Shown here: one piece after another, positions 56,366 through 64,000 of the stretch
Layout: each line of letters opens with the position of its first letter
Position numbering within the stretch: the first letter of the stretch is position 1
Assembly: GCF_000471905.2 (NCBI RefSeq)
Contig: NW_006495273.1
Span: 2,218,678-2,282,677, forward strand
Source of the DNA: Amborella trichopoda
Taxonomy: Eukaryota > Streptophyta > Magnoliopsida > Amborellales > Amborellaceae
Length of the DNA: 64,000 bases
Direction: 5' to 3'
Translations under genes and position numbers: made by a program
The notes under the pieces: generated by a model
What the model was told of the DNA's origin: nothing
Databases searched by the model: none
Seen by the model: only the letters and a program-made list of their open reading frames with translations

Positions 56366-56527
56366 TGACAGGGATCAAGATCCACGAATAGAGGGATCGA
56401 GCTCCTTGATTAGGGGGATCCAGATCCCCACAAATAAGGGACCGAGATTCCTAGAAAAAGGATCGCGCTCCCCATAAAAAAAGGGCCTCCGAATGAGATA
56501 AGTGTTGGATTCGGGAGCCGGAACTAA

Positions 56528-57758
56528 CCCACACAGATATTCACATCACATGCAACTATAAAAGTATACTTTGGGCAGAAAAAAGTAGTCATTATAGTGA
56601 ATAAAGAGTATCATAATGTCTAAATAGTGGATGCTGCCAACGATGTGCAGCATAAGATGGCTAAATTATAAAATTAGCAACCCAATTAGTCACATGATAC
56701 TAAACTGGCATTTTCTCATCCAATGTTCAAAGTAAATTGCTCTCATCATCATAATATTTGCATATTAGTAGGCATTATAAGTTTATCACAGTAAAGGGGC
56801 AATTGGTTTGGATATGGAATTCCTTGTGAGGTTAAGTCCACCATCTCATTAAAAGATGTGATGAGTGATTTTCTCCACCATACACAACTCGTGAACAATC
56901 AGTGCAGATAAAGGCCTATCAAAAAGGGCAAAACTTCTCTTAAGCTTATCAAACAGTCTAGCAGAAAAACTGAACTGGTTCAACTCTTGCGAAGTTCAAG
57001 GTCCATAACAAAACCCCAAATTATCATGCCTTATTTATTCTTTCTTTATATCACCAGATAAATGATTTCCTAAACAATATCAAGCAATTGCATGTGTTTG
57101 ATGGCTCTGCCATTTTCAAAACTCTTTAACACAACCGATTTCTTTCTATTCTTTGAAAAACATATAGCTCTAGGCCATTTCTTTCCAGCCATTGGAGACA
57201 CATCTAACTTAGTATGGAATCAAGGCACACAACCAATAGTTTATTTACAAAGCCTTGAGTGTCAATGCATTTTATGTCTGCAAACAACTAACTATTAACT
57301 CAATTACATAGCTAAACCTCTTCTATAATGAGGAAATAGAATAAAACAAGATGGGTTTTCTAGAATTAAGTAAAAAATCAGGCAACTTGGCATGATTTTC
57401 CTTAATTTTCCATGATTGTATTTCGAAAGGCATAGCATAAATAAGTAAATAACTGGTTTTTAGCAGAACACTCTGCACTTTTTTCCGGCAAAATAAATCC
57501 CAATATGCCAAAAAAAATTAGAAAATTAAAAATTCATTTACAGTTCTTGATTTAAATCCACTCCAAAAAAGTTCCTACTTTCTTTCTTCTATCTTCTAAT
57601 TTTCTCTTCTTCTGTTTTGTGGGTGACATGTACATCTAGAAATCCAAATCACAAATAACATATACCAAACAACAACTCACTGATCATTTCTCTCCCCAGC
57701 TTTTTCTCCCTCAACTAAACAAATCATGAAATTTCTCTCTAGTAAATGTATCATGAAA
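56528..57758. other. Intergenic, no gene seen
   Basis: No credible frame or recognised repeat. Confidence 0.45.
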
Positions 57759-57814
57759 TCAAAAATAAGAAATTTGATTTTCCATATAAGAGAGAAAAGC
57801 AGATATCAAAATTT

Positions 57815-58010
57815 TACCTGGTGATAAAAATAACCTAAAATGGTCCCTGGGTCCCTCCCTTGAGCTGTAACTTTTCGAGCACGGTTGCGAGAAGTTGGAA
57901 GCTAAAGAGAAAAAAGAGAAGTCCTTGGGTCTAGAGAGAGAAACAGGGTTGGGGCACAATTTCCTTTGATACCCGTGGAGAAGACACGAAATTACTGGAA
58001 TGGTTCTCTT
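57815..58010 (-). promoter_or_regulatory. Possible non-coding leader exon with splice donor
   Basis: On the minus strand the sequence is pyrimidine-rich (GTTTCTCTCTCTAGACCCAA and similar), GC-richer than its surroundings, and ends TATCACCAG followed by GTAAAATTTT, a good donor at about 57818. It has no ATG-started frame. It could be the 5' UTR exon of the LYR gene 6 kb away (through the 51491 acceptor) or belong to an unseen gene. Weak. Confidence 0.2.
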
Positions 58011-58139
58011 CTTTTCTTCAAGGGACACAAATACCCCTGGGTCAACGCCGGCGGCTGAAAATTGGACAAAAAATGCCCTCAATACAGAAATTAATTGCAA
58101 TTCTACATCTGCAGTTGAAAAACGGGGAGGTTTATCTTT

Positions 58140-59215
58140 CTAGGTCCTACTGCCTACTCTCTTTCTCCCTCTCCCCATGAATTATCATCCTTGAATGTTA
58201 AGGTGCCGTTTGGATGCCTCGAGAGCCAAAAGTACTTGTGTTCCGAAGGCATCAACTCTCAGATAATCGAACCCAGTAGTCTTCCGAAGGCGTCAACTCC
58301 GAGATGCTCAAGACCCATTAAAAGGATAATATCTAATATATCATTGAACTAGCATAGTTTGCAAGGCTATAAATTGCACACCCACTACATGACTAGATCT
58401 TCTATATTCGAGTCTTATATTCCCAGTTGCAGTTTCGCCTAGTCTTGAAATAAGAGTTTTGTGCATAGAATTATAGTCTAATACTCTTTCATTAATGTTA
58501 GGTTAGCAGTCGGTATAAAACTTTTGTCCCGTCTATTTATTATATTTTATGATAACTCTTTTATACAAGTTCAAAAACTACTTTAAGAGAAGTGTTTCTA
58601 AGCTACTTGTGAGACCAGAAGGCATAATTGGCTCCATCACTAACAAGTATTCTGATATACCTCCCAAAAGAGATTTATAGTAATCAATTCCTTTCCAAAA
58701 TGAAGATGCATTGCAACGGGAATTGAAACTTTTGATCAACAAACCATAACTCTCCACACGATTTTTGGTTTGCAACAATTGCTTCTGATGTTGCGGTGAT
58801 ATTGAAACACATGCCAACACCACTTGTTATTAAGGCTTTATTGTTTATTCATATGCTTGAGCCTTCTTCTTTTTTTGGGTAAGTATATGCTTGAGCCTTC
58901 CAATAATAAGACTACCTTGTTGCTTAGGTGCACAAAACTAAATTTCAATGTACTAGGCGGTACCAATTTTTGTCTGTTATGAATTGGTAAATTGTATGTA
59001 TGTTTCAATTGAGTATTACAACATGATATATATAACTTGATCACAACCAACTCCAAGATTGTAAGGATCTTAATTTTGGAATGTGCAACAAACTATCCAA
59101 ATCACTATCCAAAACTATAGGAGATACAACATGTGATACCAATCTCAATCTACAACTATATAGAAAATACAACATGTGATATCAATCCCAATCCACAGTT
59201 ACGATATCACAATCC
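58140..59215. other. Intergenic, no gene seen
   Basis: CCGAAGGC(A/G)TCAACTC words are duplicated at 58240 and 58280. Frames at 58578-58823 and 58838-59056 show no domains. The word GCTTGAGCCTTC occurs at 58856 and 58889. Confidence 0.4.
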
Positions 59216-62200
59216 CAATCGCCCAATACTCCCCCTCAAGTTGCACGTGAAGATCCGTAACGCCCAACTTGCTGTAAAGATATTGAAATTGCTCGCGAAT
59301 TAATGCTTTGGTGAGAATGTCTGCGACTTGCTGCTTAGTAAATACGAGTGGTTTTGAGAATGCCTAGACGGATTTTTTCTCGGATGAGATCGTAATTGAG
59401 TTCGATATGGTTAGTTCGTTTGTGAACCACAAGTTGGAATCAATATGGAGAGCAGCATGGTTGTCACAATATAGGCACATTGGATGAGGGTGAGGTACAC
59501 CAAGGTCCTGAAGTAAGGCTTTGACCTACACGAGTTCACATGTAGCTACAGCCATAGCACGATCCTCAACTTCAGCCGAAGGTCGTGATATTGTTGGTTA
59601 ATTCTAAGTCTTCCATGAAATTGGACAAGTACCAAGGGAAGAAAATAACCAGTAGTCGATCTCCGGGTCATGGGGCAGGTGCCCCAGTTGGAATCACAGT
59701 GAGCTATTAATTGGAACGATGAATTGGATGGTAAAAGGAGTCAAAATGAAGGTGTTCCTTTGAGATATCTAAGTACACAAAGAGCAGCCATGTAATGAGG
59801 TTGACGAGGACAATGCCTAAGTTGGCTAAGGATATGGACCGGATATAATATATCAGGCCTTGTGATGGTGAGATAAATTAGTTGTCCCACTAGACATCGA
59901 TACCGAAGGAGATCACCATCTGTGGCAGTAAGCTGAAGGTGTTAGTCCATGGGAAAAGCAACGGGTTTTGCACATGTGAGTTCAGCTTTGACCAAAATAT
60001 CAAGAACATATTTTCTTTGATCAATAAATATTCCTCTTTGGAAACGGGCGACTTCTATGCCCAAAATTTTTTTCAAACCTTCTAAATCCGTGATATGGAA
60101 TTTGGAGTGAAGAAACCCTTTGAACAACAAAATGAATCTGCTATTGTTACCAGTGACGATAATATAATCAACATGAACCAGAAGAACAATGAAAGTCTTT
60201 TCAGCAGTTAAGGTGAATAGTGAATAATCCGCAACGTATTGAATAAAGCCAATAGATTACAAAATAGAAGAAAATTTATCAAACCATTGCCGAGAGGCTT
60301 GCTTGAGCCCATATAAAGATTTGTTAAGTCGACAAACTCGAGTCTCCCCCTGTCGAGCAAACCCGTTGAAATTTGCATGTAAACCTCCTCATGCAAGTGC
60401 CATACAAAAGAGCATTGTGTACATCAAGCTGATAGAGGGATCATCCTCTGATGGATGCCAGAGTAAGTACACACCACACAATGACCAACTTTGCTACTAC
60501 TGCAAATGTCTCATGATAGTCAAGCCTTTCGACTTGTGTATATCCTTTGGCTACAAGGCAAGCTTTGTATCGTTCAATGGTTCCATCGGCCTTCTATTTA
60601 ATTTTATATATCCACTTGCATCCAATGGGCTTCTCACCATGAGGCAGGGGCTGCAATGTCCAAGTACTGTTTGTTGTAATGTATCAATTTCAACTTCTAT
60701 TGTTGTTTTCCAATGGGAGAACTTAACCACCTGGGCAAAGGACCTGGGTTCTTCCTGAGAAGATATAGCTTGAAGAAAAGCAAAATGTAGTGGTGCGAAT
60801 TTAGCGTAAGAAACAAAGTTGGAAAGAGGGTAACGAGTACCTGCTGAAGAGCCTTGTGTCGTGGGTGAAGTTGTCGAAACTTCTGGATGGACCATAGAGC
60901 AAACAAAATCCTTATACCGTGTCGGCATGTTATGAACACGTGTGGGTCATCTAGGTTCATTCAATGATGGTTCCTATTGGGGTTCTAGTGCAGGTACATG
61001 AGGAGATGTGATAGGAGCCGAATTAGGATCAGAATCAAGTTCAAAGTTAAAAAGTACCATTGTCTGCTATGGATAGAGGTAATATTGTGGTTGCTTCAGG
61101 CTCTTGTTATGATGATTCACGAAAAGGGAATATGTCCTCTTCAAAAGACACATCTCTTGATGTGAATATTTTGTGGGTTTCAAGATCAAGAATGCAGTAC
61201 CCACGTTGTGCAAAAGGATATCCTATGAAAACACAACGAGATGCTCTGTGAGCAAATTTGTGTCTATCAAGTACATGATCGTGGGCATAACAAAGACAAC
61301 CAAATAACTATAACTGAGTATAGGATGGCTTGGAACTAAGAAGGACGTCGTGAGGGGTCCGACTAGACAATATAAGTGTAGGCAAGATTTTTATAAGATA
61401 TGTGGCAGTGAGCCCACATTCTCCCCAAAATTGTAACAGTAAGTTGGCTTGGAAGCACAAGGCACAGGATACTTCCAACAAGTGACGGTGCTTACGTTCA
61501 TCCACCCCATTTTGTTGAGGGGCGTCGACACAAGTTCGTTGATGATGGATGCCTTGCATTTGAAAAAACAAAAATTGCATATCTAGAGACAAGAACTCAG
61601 TCCCATTGTCAGTTCGAATTGGTTGAACCTGACGTTGGAACTGAGTTTTACCATGGCACAAAAGGTTTTTAAAAAATGTGTCGTTTCGGACTTATAACAC
61701 ATCAAATAAACCCATGTGTAACATGAATGCTTATCGATAATAGTAAGAAAGTAGTGTGCCCCTGCAAAAGATGCGGTTTTATAACCCCCTCCCCTTCCCC
61801 TCCGAGATATCACAATACATCAATTTAAATGGTTTGTGACATCTATTGGTATTAATGGAAAAAGGCAACCTTGTCTATTTTGTCAAATGGCACACTTCAC
61901 AATTTTTTAAACAAGAATGTAAATTAGCAAAATCATGAGAATAATGAGAACGTCACTGCATAGATGGTGACCTAATCAATGGTGCCATAGGATTGGGTTT
62001 TCTTTCGAACAGTTGACAAGGCTGATGGTAAAGTCATCACGAACTTCACCCACTCCAATCAGCTTCTTCATGGCAGGGTCTTGAAATACACAGAAGGTTG
62101 GGAAAAAAATAGCAGCACAATTCATCGATTTGGTCAATTTGCTAATGGAAAATAAGTTAAATTAAATGATGGAACACATAAAACATCAAATAATCTCAAG

Positions 62201-63510
62201 CAAGAATTTAGGTAAATAGTTCCTTTGTGTGTGATGGGTTATATGTGTCCAGTTAGCAATTTCACAGGTGACAGGGTTGATACTATAGTGGTGTCAAGAA
62301 GGTAAGAGAGTTGTGTGTTGGTGTTAAGAAGGGAAAAGAGTTGAGGCGTCATGTGATCAGATGCCCCACTGTCAATAATCCAAGTATCAGATGGTAATGT
62401 AGAATTTGCATGACAAGAGATAGTACCTACAAGGTTGGCAAAGGTGGAAGAATAATCAACTAAAAGTAGGCTCAATAGTTGTCTATATTGTTTTGCTGTA
62501 ATTCCCTGGAAAGGAGAAGAAGTTGTTGTGGCAACACTAGGCACCGCACTAGATGCATCAACATGGACTTGTGTGGCTCGTGACCCATTATAAGTACCCG
62601 CTCCTTGCCTTTGCATGAATCGTTTCTGCTTGTTCCAATTCAGTGGATATCCGATAATTTCAAAACAACGTGCCTTATTGTGGCCAATCACTCCACAACG
62701 TTCACATTTTTCTTTGCTCTTAGCTTTGGCTCCTCTTGCATCTCGAGAACTTGAGGGGTGGCCAACTGCAAGAGCCACCGCATCTAGGGTGTTCGATGTC
62801 ATTTGCAAAAGCCTCCTCTTCTCTTCTTGATTAAGGATAGAGTAGGCTTTACCAACAGTTGGCAATGGTTCCATAACAAGAATTTGGCTTCGGAGCCTTA
62901 AATGACTAATGAAGCCCCATTAAAAACTGGTATAACATCTCCTCTTCGTCATCTACTTTCTTGGAATCAGTGGTGTAGGATGCGAGTTCATCTCAATAAG
63001 TTTTAAGTATGGAATAATATTCAACAAGTGGGTGTTGCTCATGTTCTAATGTAGCTATTCACCTCTTGAGTTCACACTTTTGAGGTGCATGGCTTTGGGA
63101 AAGCCTTTGCTCAAGGTTGAGCCACACGACTATCGCCGTCTCAATATAAATCACACTATTTGAAAGAGGTTTCGAAAGTGTGTTCACAATCCAATAATGG
63201 ACCATATCATTGTATCGTTGCCATAATCCATGCTTAGCAGAGCCAATTTCAGGTTCAGATATTGTTCCATCAATTAAGCCTAATTTAGTTTTTACATTTA
63301 AGGCTTTCAAAATAGTTCGTCTCCAAGTAGAATTATTATCACCAATTGAAGGGTTTGTGACCAAAGTGATGCCTGGATTGTCAGAATGGTGTAAATAAAA
63401 TTGTGAAGAGACTATGACATTCTCATTCGTTGCATCATTATTCCCACTACCTGCCATTTGAATGAGCTAATCCTTTTCGATCAATGGAAGAGCTGGCACC
63501 AAAACTTATT
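59090..63510 (-). mobile_element. Ty1/Copia retrotransposon (broken fossil)
   Basis: Minus-strand order is that of Copia: gag (63457-63059, start MAGSGNN), nucleocapsid knuckle CERCGVIGHNKARC (about 62695-62650), protease with WIIDSGASDHM (about 62390), integrase (about 61815-61300, with RTDNGTEF), reverse transcriptase (about 60930-59940), RNase H region (about 59900-59260), and a polypurine tract CTTGAGGGGGAGTATTG near 59232-59248. A primer-binding-site-like TTTTGGTGCCAGCTCTTCC lies at about 63485-63503. LTRs could not be paired inside the window: sequence left of the tract has a duplicated ATCACATGTTGTAT block typical of an LTR, while sequence right of the binding site has other repeats. 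The coding part is disrupted in roughly ten or more places, so it is not young. The CFEIIGYP knuckle neighbourhood suggests an Ale-like lineage (inference). Confidence 0.85.
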
Positions 63511-63519
63511 TGTGCACAA

Positions 63520-63770
63520 AAAAATAACAGTAACGGAACTAAAAAAACAGTAACCAAAATCTTGCTCGTGTACCAAAGATAGCAGTAATTACCCCAAAAC
63601 TGCTCAAACTTGTGCACATACTAGCAGTCATCAACTGCGCTAAAAACTTGCACAAATTTACAAGTAAAAAACGACAATAAGTACCCAACAGGATTGCACA
63701 AACTTGTGCATAAACCCGCTGTCACATATTGCACTAAAAGCTTGCACAAACTCATGCAAGGTGTGGCAAA
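63520..63770. repeat. Degenerate tandem repeats beside the Copia 5' side
   Basis: Words AAACTTGTGCACA, AGCAGTCATCAACTGC and CTAAAAACTTGCACAAA recur three to four times with a period near 75-80 bp (about 63595, 63645, 63700, 63740). May be part of the 5' LTR or leader of the Copia element. Confidence 0.5.
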
Positions 63771-64000
63771 CAAAAAAAAACTGGACCTTCTAAAGAGAGA
63801 AACAAAGAAAGAGCAGCAGAACACTAGACATTTAGACTCTTCCTTTCTTCTTCTCCTACTTTGCTATCTCCTTCACAGGATAAAGAGGCATGCTTGCTAG
63901 TAAGTAAATAGTTGCACACCAAGGTCTTGCAAATGGTCAACTTTTAATGGCAAATAGTTGCACACCAGGAGGGAGGGCAATCACGTGCAATGACAAGAGT
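63771..64000. other. Window end, unassigned
   Basis: AAATAGTTGCACACCA occurs at 63907-63922 and 63953-63968, a 46-bp-spaced duplication that may continue the repeats on the left. It could lie inside the Copia LTR, cut by the window edge. Confidence 0.35.

Larger units (their letters stand above)
53433..56527. mobile_element. Candidate foldback/long-TIR element built on GATC-rich repeats
   Basis: The left arm (about 53433-53640) and the reverse complement of the right arm (about 56367-56527) align over some 160 bp, by eye about four of five positions: GTTCTGGCTCTTGAATCCA against GTTCCGGCTCCCGAATCCA, GGGATCTGGATACCCCTAAT against GGGATCTGGATCCCCCTAAT, GTGGATCTCGATCCTGTCAC against GTGGATCTTGATCCCTGTCA. 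Within the arms a unit of about 22 bp (GATCTTGATCCCTATTTGTG) recurs in tandem, continuing past the hAT MITE to about 54120. The interior holds LINE pieces and unknown sequence; no transposase is recognised. No target duplication found. Confidence 0.55.

Noticed and set aside
57759-58100. 113-codon minus-strand frame
   Set aside because: It does not start with ATG and has no domain; more like a non-coding leader.
60303-60758. 151-codon plus-strand frame
   Set aside because: Antisense shadow of the Copia coding region.

Overview
This is nuclear DNA of a seed plant, most likely a eudicot; I cannot name the species. The window is very AT-rich, gene-poor and packed with short transposable elements and local duplications. 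It carries plant-type RTE and L1 LINE remnants, a Ty1/Copia element, and three genes whose closest relatives I know only from plants. There is one run of Ns (50781-50916), so this is a draft assembly. No bacterial, organellar, CRISPR or rRNA features were seen.

Host genes. I can support four. (1) A 100-residue plant protein of unknown function, 4063-4365 (+). (2) A 244-residue, apparently intronless homologue of the soybean syringolide-induced protein 14-1-1 family, 39845-40579 (+), with a triplicated TATA-bearing segment upstream. (3) A 125-residue zinc-ribbon protein like Arabidopsis At4g08330, on the minus strand; its first coding exon (49940-49953) is only 14 nt and joins the main exon 49096-49459. 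(4) An 82-residue LYR-motif protein (LYRM2-like), minus strand, two coding exons, 51373-51478 and 51132-51274; no open frame of useful length reveals it, and I found it by reading the exons and splice sites. From memory, Arabidopsis has a LYR gene directly beside a syringolide-type gene (around At1g76065/At1g76070), so genes 2 and 4 may mark conserved local gene order. Weaker coding traces: a degraded, internally duplicated gene at 24860-25990 (-) and a 105-residue frame at 35897-36214 (-).

Layout. 1-3500: RTE tail, a MITE-like copy, an L1 3' end. 4-9.5 kb: gene 1, then two MITE families (A and B), B with clear target-site duplications. 10.5-12.7 kb: 64/48-bp tandem repeats and an element rich in inverted repeats. 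12.7-18.8 kb: a degenerate array of roughly 270-330-bp units, split by a 48-bp minisatellite and by an internal-region-poor LTR retroelement (14997-17166). 18.8-24.3 kb: AT-rich DNA, local duplications and a 1.4-kb degenerate array. 24.3-38.8 kb: gene remnants and dispersed MITE, LTR and RTE fragments. 39-51.5 kb: the gene-bearing part. 53.4-56.5 kb: a candidate foldback element about 3.1 kb long whose inverted ends are built of short GATC-rich repeats, loaded with a hAT MITE (perfect 8-bp target duplication), an L1 endonuclease fragment and an RTE reverse-transcriptase fragment. 59.2-63.5 kb: a broken Copia element on the minus strand.

Nothing here is a multi-gene system or operon. The most unusual structures are the GATC-repeat foldback element, the inverted-repeat-rich element at 11.6-12.4 kb, the triplicated core promoter of gene 2, and the remarkable number of independent 30-120-bp tandem duplications.
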